From Allolobophora icterica (Eukaryota > Annelida > Clitellata > Crassiclitellata > Lumbricidae), in the NCBI GenBank assembly GCA_963556255.1, contig OY744604.1, positions 92,847,635-92,911,634 on the forward strand: a stretch of 64,000 nucleotides of DNA, in the 5' to 3' direction. This document shows positions 37,077-49,800 of the stretch, piece after piece (positions within the stretch are counted from its first letter, which is position 1; each line of letters opens with the position of its first letter). A program made the position numbers and the translations under genes. The notes under the pieces were generated by a model. The model saw only the letters and a list, made by a program, of their open reading frames with translations, did no database searches and was not told the origin of the DNA.

Positions 37077-37142
37077 CAGGTTCAAGGGTCGAAACTGGTG
37101 AAGTCTGAGTGGTCTGCGTTGTACCAGCCACTCCCGTAGTCT
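37077..37142 (-). CDS. Thr-rich linker exon between CUB2 and CUB3
   Basis: A 66-bp symmetric phase 1-1 exon with acceptor ...TACTTTCAG and donor GTGATT. Together with the split codon it encodes 'ETTGVAGTTQTTQTSPVSTL'-type sequence, a Thr/Ser-rich, probably O-glycosylated spacer. Being symmetric, it can be skipped or included without a frameshift. Confidence 0.75.
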
Positions 37143-37369
37143 CTGAAAGTACAGTACTTCATTTTTAAAAATTAGCCACTTTTCAATCGTATACTGCAAA
37201 TTCCGCAGCATTATTGTAAATGATTACCTAGATTTAACTATGTATAAAAATATAATTGTGATGACAAAGAATCAGACTAATGAAACAAGTGTTGCAATTT
37301 TGGGCTTGGTATGAGGTCTACACTAGTACAAATTTGGCGCAGAATATTTGTGAAGTTATTGTTAACGAT

Positions 37370-37495
37370 AATGACGACGAAGACGACGGTAGTGATGATG
37401 GTGATGCTGACGTCGATGATGGTGATGGTGATCTGGTGCAGATGATGTTGAAGATGATGATGATTATGATGATGATGATGATGAATATCTCAATG
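37370..37495. repeat. Imperfect GAT/GAC trinucleotide repeat
   Basis: GATGATG-type trinucleotides with interruptions. The Asp/Met-rich ORF over it is an artefact. Confidence 0.85.
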
Positions 37496-37599
37496 TGTTC
37501 ATAGCAACATTCGTACTCAGGAAATCTGTGCGTCGGTTTTTTTATAGTCTCGGAAAGTTTTTTTTTTACAGAATATATATAAAATGGCTTCAAATAGCT

Positions 37600-38186
37600 A
37601 TCTTATATCACTAACTAGAACCTGAGCTAGTTTTTAAATTGACTCGCCATCTAGCGAACTTCCAATATTTACTACTTACTATATATATTTTTTCATCCTC
37701 TATATTATTCGAGATTATACTCTCTTTTTACGTTGTGAACTAGAATCTGCTAAGCCTTTTATTCTGATGTGTCATCTGTCGACCATTGAGTATTTAGTAA
37801 ATTTATTGTATATTTTTCCATCATTTACACGGATTGAATATAGCCTATGTTCGCTAACATTCACTTCGATATTTATTATAATAACCATTATTGAACCTGC
37901 AATATTTATTAACTTACTGTATTCAATATTTATTCACCTACCGCAGGCCTATATATTACCATCTTTTACATGGATTGAGGTTATGCTCCCTCTACGTTGT
38001 ATTACTCGCCCAGGCGTTTATTATAGTTAACATTTGTTATAAGAAATCAGTGTAGTAAGACATCCTTTCCTACTTCTTAAGTTCTGGGCATATTCCAAAG
38101 TGTGACCATGCTACATAAATTTGCACTGTTCGACCTATCTGTCGCGTAAATTTGCTTTACTTAAATCATATCATTTAAGTACTAAC
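37600..38186. other. Intron sequence, nothing recognised
   Basis: AT-rich with partial internal similarity between about 37795-37850 and 37925-37985 ('CC(A/T)(T/C)C(A/T)TTTACA', 'TGGATTGA'), which is probably a short old duplication. Confidence 0.45.
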
Positions 38187-38352
38187 CAGTCTCCGGATAG
38201 ACACTGTATTCGAGGTTGAATCCCAGAAAATTGTTAGAGCCATCGCAGTGAAACCAAACAAGGACTTGACTGCACTGGTAGAAGTCAACGGGGTAGCGAG
38301 TGGTTCCGCAAAATCTGTGTTTGTTAGAGGGGTTGTTATCGAGGCAGCTGAC
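38187..38352 (-). CDS. CUB2 second-half exon
   Basis: A 166-bp exon with acceptor ...TATTCTAG and donor GTTAGT. It encodes 'VSCLDNNPSNKHRFCG', 'CSQVLVWFHCDGSNNFLGFN' and 'LEYSVYPE'. It enters in phase 0 and exits in phase 1. It is a paralogue of 7635-7800. The plus-strand ORF at 38248-38442 is a shadow of this exon. Confidence 0.87.
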
Positions 38353-38787
38353 CTAGAATATTACAAAGGGAATCATTCGATAATTAGTTCGGTTTTGTTC
38401 AACCTAATAAAATATTTGGTGGCGCGACTAAAGAGCAAATGATAAAAGAGAATGTGACAGAACACCGGGTGACAAAGGATAGCAGAAGGCTGAAGATCGT
38501 GTGGCATAAATCATGTTTCACTAAATAGTACCAGGACAACAGAGCATGTGCAACAACGGTCATGAAATATTAACCAAGAAAAAACTAACATAAAATATCT
38601 AAAACCAAAGCAAACATAAAAAGTCTCTGAATTTAATCATATTTATTCAGCAGTAGTAATTTACTAGTAAACATTAAACAGAAACGTTTTTCGGTAAATC
38701 TGTTCATAGAGAGTAATCAGTAACAGGTTTCACAAACTGAGATTTTACTCTTTTTCTGTTTTTCCACATTTCAGTGCTATACATTAC

Positions 38788-38972
38788 CTCAACCCAGTCT
38801 CGAGGACACGGTGAACAGTCCTGTAATTCGAAGAACAGAAAATTGAGATGGAAGTGGCTTCGTTGTGGAGCCCAGATGATGTTACTACAGTTGTGGTAGT
38901 AGCTGTAGTTACTCGGATAATTCGGAGATGTCACATTTCCAACGGATCCAGTGTACACGGTGTAACCACAAT
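38788..38972 (-). CDS. CUB2 first-half exon
   Basis: A 185-bp exon with acceptor ...CCTGGTCAG and donor GTAATG. It encodes 'CGYTVYTGSVGNVTSPNYPS', 'NCSNIIWAPQRSHFHLNF' and 'CPRDWVEV', a canonical CUB N-terminal half. It enters in phase 1 (split codon completed by the G ending exon 53456-53621) and exits in phase 0. Confidence 0.9.
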
Positions 38973-39179
38973 CTGACCAGGCAAAAGGAACATTTTTAGA
39001 TTTTATACGCACTCACATGTGGATGTATGCATGAACATAGTGTCAATTTTTTCACATTCTAGTTTCTCACTTCCTCAAAGTCTTCCTTTTGGTATGTAAG
39101 CTTAGATTATATTTTAGAAATTTTATTCAGACAGACTTAATTTTACAAGTAGCTCATTCATTAGTAATTTATGATAGAT

Positions 39180-39570
39180 TATTACATTATTTTTGCGGCG
39201 AAATCGGCCTTCATTGCGGTGCCTTTGTCCAGCTTGAACAGAAGCTCAAGAAAACTCTATTGAACTTGGCTTGCAGACACCACTTCATGGAATTAGTCGT
39301 AGCCAAAATGTTCGACACACTGCTGGGACCCTCCTATTATGCCAAGTATTTAAGAGATTCAGAGATTTAATGGAGCGCAATTGAAGCAAACCGTTATGAG
39401 AATGGTGTAAAGGTGACAGCAACTGCACTGGCTTTGGATCCGGTGAAAAATTAGTATATCGAAGCAGTAGATCGAGTTCATCCGTCATGGCGCAAGGATT
39501 TTCAGCCAAGAGACGACTACTGTGAACTCCACCTGGCACTAATATGTGAATCCATGTCTCTGGAGTCTAC
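39180..39570 (+). pseudogene. Transposase-like fragment related to 63055-63693
   Basis: Plus-strand reading 'LEQKLKKTLLNLACRHHFME' and 'VVAKMFDTLLGPS' parallels 'LETELGKYLLNLTCRHHVSE' in the ORF at 63055-63693. It is a short decayed fragment of the same family with a stop after 'DSEI'. Confidence 0.55.
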
Positions 39571-39576
39571 ATGAGC

Positions 39577-39606
39577 TAGATTACGATTGCGATTACGATT
39601 ACGACT
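39577..39606. repeat. LINE-type ATTACG tail remnant
   Basis: ATTACGATTGCGATTACGATTACGA resembles the 3' tail of the LINE ending at 37015, without adjoining coding sequence. Confidence 0.5.
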
Positions 39607-39609
39607 ATA

Positions 39610-41086
39610 TGGATGGCAAAGCTAATATACAGTTTAAAACTCTTCTCATTTCACACTCAATTCCACCTCAGCACACGTGAGCTGTCAACTGTCTAACAGT
39701 TCACTAATAATTATATGTGTTCTCAAGTTGAACATAAAGTGTTGGTACACAATTGCACGTGTCACATCTGCTCTTCGCAGCGATTTTAATCTTGTGCGTG
39801 AGTTTGATGTACAGTATACAAAGAAACAAACACAGCTGTTGCCGACGCAGAAATCAAATCCTTGTGTGGTCATTTGTGGTATCTAAGTGCATTGTACTGG
39901 ACATGACACTTTGGCCAACGATGGAGCTATGTGACCTTGTCACAACATACACTTACTCGGCAGTTTTTTCGGCAACTGGAATATCACAGGATTTCCTGGC
40001 TCTTCACCCTAGCAGTTGACAGAACAATCCTGAGTATGTTAGTGCTCAAAAACGACTGGAGAGTCTGAAGGTAGTCAGTGATGCTGCGGAGCGGGGTATC
40101 GCTTCAGCCCTCTGGCTACCAAGGGGGTGGTTACCACACCCCTACGTTTTTCTGCATAAAATATTTTTGGCACATGGAATATAATTTTGACATGTTAGGT
40201 AGCTGTAGGGGGTCCATTTGCACACATTTTTAGGTAAAAATCGTTATGGTGTCCCACGCCATAAAAGTTATACTCGAAATAGCCTAGGTACCAGAGGGTG
40301 GTGGTATCCATCCCCTAAGTTTATTGACTATAGCGTATTCATTACTCTATCTGGAAGAGAAACAACTATGCCATTCTGTAGAGGGAATATAGAGCTATAT
40401 TTGCTTGCTTAGTTATTTGTCTTTTGAAAACCAGAATTGGTCATAATAAATAATAATACGCTTTCTTAGTGTCAAAATCGCTGATTCAACATCACAACGT
40501 AAACCGATATGGTTGGGTATGGGGAAGGGCTATAAACAGTCGACGCACAATGCTACCAAAGTAAAGCAGTGCTGTGAGGTGTTCAAGAAGCCGGTTTGCA
40601 GGAAGCAATCGCACAAAACAATGGAAGTAACTTGCAAAAAACTGCAAGGACCATTGATGTATTTGACTGCCGGGAACAATAACATAATTTTTTGTTTCAT
40701 GTTGATATAGCTGCATGCCTTTAGATTTTTGCCTGCAACTAAAAAAGACTTTGGAATATTTTGCATTGTTGAAAAATAAGCCTCATTACATTAAAAATAT
40801 TCTTGGATACATAGTTCATTTTCAAAACCCACATCTTTCATGTTTTTTTCCAAAAAGTACAAGTTGTGCGGGATAATATATAATATCGTTAAATGGACCG
40901 GTGCCTTTGTTCAAAATTATATTATTTCGAGATGCACTTATATATTTTACAGCTAAATAAACCTTTCTTGTCAGAAATGAATGCTGAATCAAACGATGTA
41001 TTCCATGATATGATATTTGAAACCAAATACGAAATTGGGGGTAACCTTGGTAGCCGATGTCGCAAAAAAAACCTGGTAGCTTGAGG
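39610..41086. other. Intron sequence, nothing recognised
   Basis: About 1.5 kb with only short ORFs on both strands (60-90 codons) and no motifs. At 40108-40160 and 40285-40320 a phrase of the form 'CCA(A/G)(G/A)GGGTGGT' followed by CACCCCTA or CATCCCCTAA recurs. Confidence 0.45.
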
Positions 41087-41094
41087 GTTAATTC

Positions 41095-43471
41095 CATAGT
41101 TGTTAAAAACGATAGAAACTAAATAAAAAACGGGAGAACGTCGTTTTTTTCACACAAAAAATAAAAAACGGGAAAAAATCGGAAAAAAGAAAAGAGAAGA
41201 TAAAATTTGACTTTCTCACATCTTGTAGGCCCTACTGCAATTTAAAATTAAAAACCTTGTTTACAGAATTTAATCAGCAAATAACACAACTTTATTTGTA
41301 AACACTAAGTAACATCAATCTACAACAATTATTTTAGGCCCCTATTTCTTATAAGTTTGGTCAAATAAGAAATTGAGAAATTAAAATATTGAAATCTTTC
41401 CAAATTTAAATAATATTGTAAACATTAGTCCACTTAAGTCCATGCTGATTAAACTAACACAATTATAAACTAAACTTTGGAGGTATAGACTATATTGTAT
41501 TGTATCTAGAAATTTATAAAGCGCCTCTCGCAGAATAACTATTCAGACGCTCTCAGACCAGAAGTCCCGGGGAACAGAAATGCCTTTAGGGAACGCGAGA
41601 TCGATGAGGAAAAGCCAGTCATTAGTCTGGCCATGAGCACAGGAAGAAGGTCATTCCAGATCGTGGGACCCACTACAGCAAACGCCCGATGCTGGGCCAA
41701 GGCACTTTTTGCCCTGGGAACAAAACAGCAAGCCGATTTACAAAGCGCAATGAGCGAGAAGAAGATTCAGATAGCGGTTTTCGCAGATAGTTCCAGAGAT
41801 ATTTCGGGGCAGTAGGCTGCTGAGATTTAAACACAAGGAAAAGGATCTTATATCGGATGCGCGCAGCAATAGGGAGCCAGTGAAGGACATCAAGCATGTA
41901 AGTAGAGATATGGGCAAACCGAGGGGTCGAGCGATGAGCCTAGTGAAGCATTTAGAACAGATTGAAGGGGGAACGACGCTGCTTGGGGAGACCCATGAGG
42001 AGCGAGTTTCAGTAGTCCAAACGTGAGCAGACAAATGCGTGAACTATGGTGGTAAAGACAGAAGGTGAGACCGAGCGTCTGATGGCCCTGAGACGCCTCA
42101 GTTGAAAGAAGCAAGAGCGAGTCATGTTGGAGATATGCTCTTTGAATGTGAGAGAGGAGTCAAGTGTGACACCCAAGTCGCGGACGGTGGAAGAGTAGGT
42201 GTAAGCAGGAAATTTCTCAGTCAGCAATGGAAAGTTGAGTTTAGCAAGCTGCTGTCTAGTCCCAAACCAGATTAACTGAGTCTTAGCAGTGTTTAGGCAG
42301 AGACGGGTAGTTGACATCCAGTAGTGAAGGTCAGAAACAAGATGGTCAATGGAGCAAACAAGGGAGAGTTGGCCAGTTGACGGACCATGTACAAAAGCCT
42401 GAGCATCATCTACATAAAGATGGCCATTTCCCCATGTTTAGTAAATAGAGACGAGATATCAGCAGTGAAGAGGATGTATAGGATGGGACCGACCACCGAG
42501 CCCTGGGGAAAACCAAATTCTACCTCTGTCCACTGAGTCCTGGTTTGACCGAGGACAACCAACTGTGAGCGGTCAGAGAGGTAGGATTTAAACCAAAGAA
42601 GAGGAATACCAGAGAGACCATAGGATAGTTCCAGTCGCTGAAGCAGGATCTCATGATCAACTATGTCAAACGCAGATGAGACATCAAAAAGCGCCAGTAG
42701 AGAGAGATAGCTTTATAAATATCAGACAGTAGGGATATGAAGCAGTTTCTGTGGAATGGTGACCCCTGAAGCCAGATTGGGCAGCTGGCAGAAGCCCAGC
42801 TTGCTCAAAGTAAGGGCGTAGCTGAAGTGAAACTAGTCTTTCAAGGGTCTTTGAGAGGAAAGAAAGATGGAAAATGGGCCGGTAATTTTGACAGGCATTT
42901 TGGTCAAGGTTTTGCTTTTTCAAGGTTGGGAAAACAATGGCTCGTTTTTGGGAAGCAGGTAGATAACCCTCAGAAAGCGACCTGTTAAATATGTAAACTA
43001 GATATGGAGCTAAATCGTCTAATACGTTCATAAAAATAAATGGGAGGTATAGTGTAAACTTTCTCACAGTAAATGCATTTCAATTTAGCCAATGCCGAGT
43101 TTTTGTCTTTCTCGTTTATCAAAGTAACGTGAATCCATTTCGCACCCTTTTCTTTTGGCATTTTAGATAACTTAGAAATAACTTTATAAAATTTTATTTC
43201 TTGTACTGTGCTATTTCATAAAGTATTTATTTCTCAAATGATGACGTAAATAGTGAGGTAAATTAGCTGAATCCTTGAAAGTACGGAGACAACGTAAGGG
43301 ACATCAGACAAGAAATTAACAGAAACTGAAAAACATTAGCAGACAGTAAATAAATAAATAAATAAATTTACATAAAAAAACGAAAAAAACGATAAGAAAA
43401 TTAAAAATCGAAAACAACTACGTTTTTTGGAGGAAAAAATAAAAAACGAAAAAAAGATTTCAACATCTATG
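41095..43471. mobile_element. hAT-like element interrupted by a LINE
   Basis: Termini CATAGTTGTTAAAA (left) and TTTCAACATCTATG (right) are imperfect inverted repeats. Exact 8-bp copies of GTTAATTC flank them (41087-41094 and 43472-43479). Both subterminal regions are A/T-rich with repeated AAAAAACG/CGTTTTTT motifs. The middle (41485-43065) is occupied by a LINE copy. There is no transposase ORF. The 8-bp duplication points to hAT. Confidence 0.65.
41485..43065 (-). mobile_element. L2-like LINE family 3, 5'-truncated minus-strand copy
   Basis: The 3' end is at the low coordinate: the TATTGTATTGTAT tail (41494-41506), then the stem-loop sequence. Reading on the minus strand from the 5' side: 'YLVYIFNRSLSEGYLPASQK' with 'QNYRPI' (RT fingers, ORF 42684-43067), then the YADD region, then 'RLCLNTAKTQLIWFGTRQQL' and 'VRDLGVTLDSSLTFKEHISN' (ORF 42009-42317). 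The C-terminal part is in 41673-42114. Several frameshifts are present. It is very similar to the plus copy at 8290-9225. Confidence 0.8.
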
Positions 43472-43479
43472 GTTAATTC

Positions 43480-44370
43480 AGTAATTGAATGGTGTCCTCA
43501 CTAACCAGGAAGAAAACAGTCAGTTTATGTTAAAAGTTATTGTGAGGTACTGCAAGACATTTCAGTAATGCTATGTTCATGGTTAATTTAACAATTAGGG
43601 CCTACTAACACTCTCCAAAGTTTTCATAGCAATGTATGCTACTCATTGATATTGCATGGAAATCTATTATTGCCCAAGGCTAAAAACTGTAACCAAGTTG
43701 AGCTACCAGTAAATATTAATTGGTTGATACCAAAAATTGTGTCCAAAGGAACAAATGTAGGGGGTGAGACATTGCAAAATGCATACATTGGCACCATAAT
43801 ATGCACATAGTCACAGACGGCCTCCTCGTCGCATTATGCGCTTCGGCACATATTTTCTTCCTGGTAGGCGTGTGACGCTATCACGTGTGGTGGACAGCTT
43901 TGGCCTGAGTTCCGCATAGGTATAAATAAGGTAACAATGCGTAGTAACGTCAGACTGGACTTAGATTGGTTGTGTGTTTGGTCCCAGCCTTGCTGAAATG
44001 TTATTTTGAGTCTCCTATTATGGATGCAGGGGCGTAACTTTGGTCTAAAAAGTGGGTGTACCAATTTCTTACCTACACGAAGCAAGGCGGAAACTGCGAT
44101 CTCTGGGAAGGCACAATAATAAAATATTGACTGGATTGTTAAAATAGTGGAGTGTACGGTGGTGGATACGGGTATCCCTCGTATCCCCCACAAATTACGC
44201 CTATGTATGGATGACACTTGTATTCGTTGTTTACCCAGGCGTTATAAGTCTTTTTAAGACTTGTTGGTTTTGTTGCTCTGCGCCACATGACGGTTATACC
44301 TTGCTGGTGTCATTATTCTACGCTGATTGACTGTTGAACGTGGTTTCTTCTCTTAAATGCATTTTCGCAC
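43480..44370. other. Unannotated intron stretch
   Basis: The minus ORF at 43834-44217 (127 codons) has no recognisable motif. No repeat structure was seen. Confidence 0.4.
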
Positions 44371-46320
44371 CTAAATAGTTTTAATAAATAGTGTTTTACA
44401 TTAAACTGGGCCTCTTGGAGGTCTCACCTTAGACTAACATACCACATAAATTATAGTAGCCCTTACCAGGTAAAATTTTCACTAAATTGTGAAATTTCTA
44501 CGTAGATTTTGAGACCTTATTTTGCGTGGGTCAGCTTCGTTTCAAACTGCGTACGTTGTTTGAGGCGCATGTGGCACTTAAAATGACGTCGCCCGTTGCA
44601 GCCAAGGCTCTAGAGTTGGATGACAGTTCCGAAATGTCGGCCGAAGAGCTTAGGCAATAGTTGAATAGTTTAAGCCATGAGACTAAGTCCTTGTTTCCTA
44701 GAATAGTTGCGGCAGAGTGGCGCTTAAAATCGAAGGCTCAAAAGAAGCCGAGGACAGCATGCAAAAGAAAGAGGCGGAAATAATGTACAAGAAAGAGGAC
44801 ACGGAATTTGAGTTCGATCAACTAAAAATAGCAGTTCAGGCAAAAGCGAGAAAATTAGAGGCAGAAGAGAGAAAATTAACAGCTCAGGAAGTGTAGAGTT
44901 AGAAGCAAAATAGAGAAAGTTAGAGTAAATTAGAAACAGAATAGATAAAGCTGAGATTAGAGCCGAAAAAAGAATGCGCACGGAGAACGGGATGCTGGAG
45001 GAACGCGGGCTTCAAGCGGAAATGGAAGAAAAACATCGCCATCATGAAGTAGGGCAAAAGTAGGCCGGTACACGAGTCTGTTCGGTCTGTTCGTTGCAGT
45101 CTTGTTAGTAAGGCGTTAACATAAAATGGCATATAACATAACATGACAAGGGTTTTATATGGTGCATGACTCCTATCGACTTGAGTCTGTCATGCAATTC
45201 GTTCCGAAATTCAAGTCAACCGACGTTGAGCATTATCTCATGTCGTTTGAGAAAGCCACTGCCCTGCAGAAATTTCTTATGGATTACTGGACCTCCAGTC
45301 TGCACCCACATTTATAAGGGCGGGCGAACAACTTTTTTCAGAGTTAAAAATACAGGAATGTGCAGATTATGATACACTAAAGCAGGCTCTGCTCAGGGCT
45401 TAGTAACGTGTGCCAGAATTTTATAGAAAATAGAAAAGGTTTCGAGCGATGGCTAAAGATGAGTTGGAAACATATTCAAGTTTCACGTTTCGCTTGAAGC
45501 TGCTTCTTCAACGTTGGCCTGAGGGTGAGAAGGCATTGACAGATATTAAAAGGTCGATGGAAGTGTTCAAGTTCGAACAATTTGTGAGCTGCTTGCCTGC
45601 CGACATACATAATTGTATAGTAGACAAGAAGCCCCAAACTTGATGTTCACAGCCAAATTGGCGATTAATTTGGGGAGCCACGTGTGGAGGAGGCAAATCT
45701 GACAAAAACATGAAGGTTTTAGCTGGGATCGAAATGTGCAAGAAAATGTATGTTCAGTTTCCAGAAATTTTCCTGTGAGCGTAGCCGTAACAATGCTCAG
45801 TCATTTGGGAAGATAGTTTTACAAAAGCATGAAGGTTTTAGCTGGGATCGAAATGTGCAGGAAAATGTATGTTCAGTTTCCAGAAATTTTCCTGTGAGCG
45901 TATCCGTAACAATGGTCGGTCATTTGGGAAGACAGTTTTACTGTTCCTACTGTGGAGAACATGGAAATTGCAAATCACGCTGTTTTAAGTTAAACCATAA
46001 AAATGACCAGAGCTACGGGGAAAATTGTCGCATCGCTCAGAAGCTTGTGCGGTTACTTCACAAGTTATACGGTACTGGAACGGCTGTAAAAGCTTATTGT
46101 ACACGCCCACCGATTGACATGCGATCTATGCCTTTCTGTTTTAATGTGTTTTTGTTTACTGAAAATGGTGTTCGGCTTTCAATCGTGTCCGACTCGTATT
46201 CTTGCTTGATTCTGTTCGTTGCAGTCTTGTTAGTAAGGCGTTTACATAAAATGGCATAACATAACATGACAAGGGTTTTAAATGGCACAGAAGAACCACT
46301 GCAAATTAACCTCAAACCCT
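44370..46320 (+). mobile_element. Degenerate retroelement with gag remnants
   Basis: Near 44584 a frame begins 'MTSPVAAKALELDDSSEMSA'. At 45449-45643 'FEQFVSCLPADIHNCIVDKK' matches the C-terminal part of retroelement Gag capsid-like domains. At about 45945-45985 'CSYCGEHGNCKSRC' resembles a zinc knuckle without the usual His spacing. Multiple stops occur and no pol was seen. A 129-bp direct duplication (45711-45968) and a 75-bp direct repeat at about 45088 and 46205 lie within. Sequence 'CCTCTTGGAGGT' followed by 'AACATACCAC' near 44410-44445 recurs at about 51077-51107 and may be LTR-derived. Confidence 0.5.
45711..45968. repeat. 129-bp tandem duplication
   Basis: TGAAGGTTTTAGCTGGGATC starts both copies (45711 and 45840). 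The copies differ at only a few sites, for example GTGCAAG versus GTGCAGG and GCGTAGCC versus GCGTATCC. Confidence 0.9.
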
Positions 46321-46849
46321 TAATAGTGCAAATCTCATGAATTCTTCTTAAAAGCCTGTGATAGTGTCCACTGAGACAGTACTATTATCCAAACCAGTTC
46401 ACAAGTCTACAACTCTTGCACTGAAGAATTTCTACGTAATGTTCCTTTCGGCTTCTTAAATAATTCATACCTGTGTCACTGAGTTACCTGTGTTACTTTG
46501 TTTGGTGCTAATTCAAAGAACCTCTACGACTGTAGTGCTTCCTTTTCAGTGATAAAAACTAATAAGCTTCGGTTCATTTCATTCATCTAGATCTCTGAAA
46601 AAGAAATTTCTACTCTATTCCCTAAATATTCGGTCATTTCTCAACCCCAAAAACTCAATTGCCTTAAATGGTGTTGTCACCTGCTTTCGACCACCCGATC
46701 ACATTGCCCTGCAAAAAACCTGGATGTCCATTTCGTCTTCTCACCCTCATCTCTCTGATTGCACTCCTCGTGGCTGCACCCTGCTAAGCTTCTCTCACAT
46801 AATCTTATCCTAAAAATCTGCTAAAATCTCTGGTGGTGGCACTGCTTTC

Positions 46850-49800
46850 TTGGTCCGTGAACCGGCTGTTATCCTAAATTCCTGTCGCCATACCTTCCGC
46901 TCTTTTGAATGTTCCTCCACAACTCTTCGACTTTCTTCCGACCTGCTCACAGTTTTCAATATCTACCGCCCTCCCACCTCGTCTGCCTACTCCTCCAAAC
47001 CTTCTATCTTCCTTGATGAATTTGGCCCCCTGCTCTCTCTCCCTGCCACTACTCCTGACGAGTTCTTACTAACCGGCGACTTCAACATTCATGTAGACAA
47101 TCCCTCTGACCCTCTTGCATCAGAATTTCTTAACCCCCTGTCCTCAGTCAATATCACCCAACATGTTCACTTCCCGACCCATGTCAAGAATCACACCCTT
47201 ATACGTCTCATCACCTCTCCTGCTTCCCTCTTATCTCCCAAGCTATCACATTCTGTTCTCAACAGTACTGATCATTATCTTATCATAGCTGACTTTGAAA
47301 TCAACCCTTTTCCTCTGCCTCCTCCTTCAACTCATTCTTACGGTCTCACCGGGTCCATTGACCGTCAGGCCTTCATCCAAAATATTCTCGACTCACAACT
47401 GGTTCTCAACCCTCCCTCTTGCCTTGATGACCTCCTTTCTTGTTACAATTCCACACTCTCCAACCTCCTTGACATTCATGCGCCACTCATCATCAAACTC
47501 AGTTTACACGCCACCAACCCTTGGTTTACTTCCTACATGCTTCTTTAAGTTCTCTGCCCTTCGGCAGGTTTCCACTTCCAATAACGCCATTCCTCTCTTC
47601 GCTATGCCATTGTCTTCAGTCCGCTGTATACTTTGGTCATCATCCATCCCAGCATCATCTGTCGCGGTCTTCCTCTCCTTCTCCTTCCCTCCAATCTCCC
47701 CTCTATGATTTCTCTCAAGAGGGAATCTCCCCTTTTTAATATGTGTCCAATCCAGTTCCTACCTCCAAGCCTTTAAAAATTTCTGTAGGAGCCTTGAGCA
47801 CATCTACCAGCGCACTTTCGACCCCTAGGCTAGAGCAAAAACCCTCAATACCCTGAAATCAGCCACAAACAATACCACAAACTCATTGCTGCTGCCAAAA
47901 AGAAATACTATTCCTCACTTATCCATTCTTACGCCTCCAACCCAAGACATCTCTGGAAAGCTGTCAACACTCTCCTTCATCGCAAATCTCCCTCCGCAAT
48001 GCCTAGCTCCCTACCTTCCACCTCTATTGCTGTTCATTTTTCTCTGACAAAATCTCATCCATTCGCTTCACAAGGCAATCTCTTCTAGACATACACTCCC
48101 CAGTACATCCTCCAGCACTGTTTTACCTCCTTCTCTCAACCCTACTCCACCTACCTCTCAGTCATCGCTCCCAATTCTCTCTCCTGCCTCCGAAGCAGAA
48201 GTGGCACTCCTTCTAAACTCTCTTCCTGACAAGCAATGTGAACTTGATCCTATCCCCACCTCTCTTCTAAAACACTGTGCCTCTGTCCTGGTTCCTGTAA
48301 TCACCAAAATTATCAATCTCTCACTCTCTACCGGCAATTTTCCAACGGCCTTTAAGCATTCTATTGTCACTCCCCTTCTCAAAAAGCAAACCTTTACAAG
48401 GAAAACCTATCTAACTACCGCTCTACCTCCAGTCTTTCCTTTCTATCTAAATTAACAGAACGAATTGCTCGGCTAAATGACTACCTCTCTTCGAATTCAC
48501 TTCTCAACCCCAACCAATCCGGCTTCACTAAACACCATTCCACAGAAACTTTACTTGCCTCTCTCTCTACAATAAATTGGTCTCTGCCGTCAGCCATCAA
48601 CAATTCTCCTGCCTCTGCTTCTAAACATCTCCGCCGCATTTGATATAATTGATCACAGCCTCCTTCTTCAACGACTATCTTTTTGGTTTGGCGTCTCTGA
48701 TACTGCTCTACTCTGGTTCCAGTCCTAATTGTCTTCCCGATCCTTCTCTGTTAAAGCCTCCAGCCACTGCTCACAACCCCTCCTTCTTGCCTGTGGTGTC
48801 CCTCAATGCTCCGTCCTGGGTCAACTACTTTTTATCCTTTATTCCACACCTTTAAGCCATCTCATAAAATCCTCCACTGTCGACCACCATCTCTATGCAG
48901 ATGACACCCAACTCTTCACATCCTTTTCCCCAGGCTATTTTTCCACCGCCATCACACAACTACTCACCGTGGTTAACCTTATTTCACAGTGGATGTCATC
49001 CAATCTCCTCTGCCTTAACCCTTCCAAAACTGAATTCACCATCCTAGCCCTTCCTGATTAAATCAAGAAAATCCCTGATCCTTCCATAAACCTTTCAATA
49101 ACTCATCGTCTCTCACCTTCACCTTTGATTCCTCTGTCCGCAATCTTGGTGTTACTTTTGATCCACACCTCTCCTTCTCTAACCACATCTCCAACCTCTC
49201 GCGCTCCTACTTCATGCACATTCGTGACCTCCGACGCATACGGCCCATTTTGTTTGTGCTGTCAGCTCTCGGAGCTCTAGCGATCGTCATGACACACAGT
49301 CTCCATTGCTTTTGAGTCGCGCTCCGGCATCTGCGACTATCGGCTTTGGTTAGGTGTGTCTCATGACGATTTTCTTGGCATGTTAACAGGGGTGGTTTGC
49401 CATTGCCTTCCTCTGGTTTTGCCTGCCGTGCCCGTTCATTCCCTTCCTTTGGAAGGGTACTAACAGTCCGCACCGCGTGAAGGTGGGCACGGAGGACTTT
49501 GGTTCACCAGCCCAGGTCGGATCCGAGTCTACGCTCATGAGAGACATCGGTCAGGTCGCCTCCCTGCTTTACCCTGTAACAGAGTGACTGGTGAACCTAT
49601 GCGGACCATGCTCGACCTTAAAACTGCCCCCACCATTACTACCTCCATTGTTCATTCAAAGCTTAATTACTGCAAATCTCTTTTCCTCAACCTAGAATCC
49701 ACTCAAATCAAGCTTCTACAGCTCATCCAAAGCTCACTAGCCAGAGCTGTAACTTGAACGCTCAAACATCATCATATCACTCCCATCCTCAAATCTTAAA

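Noticed and set aside
43834..44217. 127-aa minus-strand ORF
   Set aside because: No domain, unusual composition and no neighbouring signals. Judged to be a chance ORF in intronic sequence.
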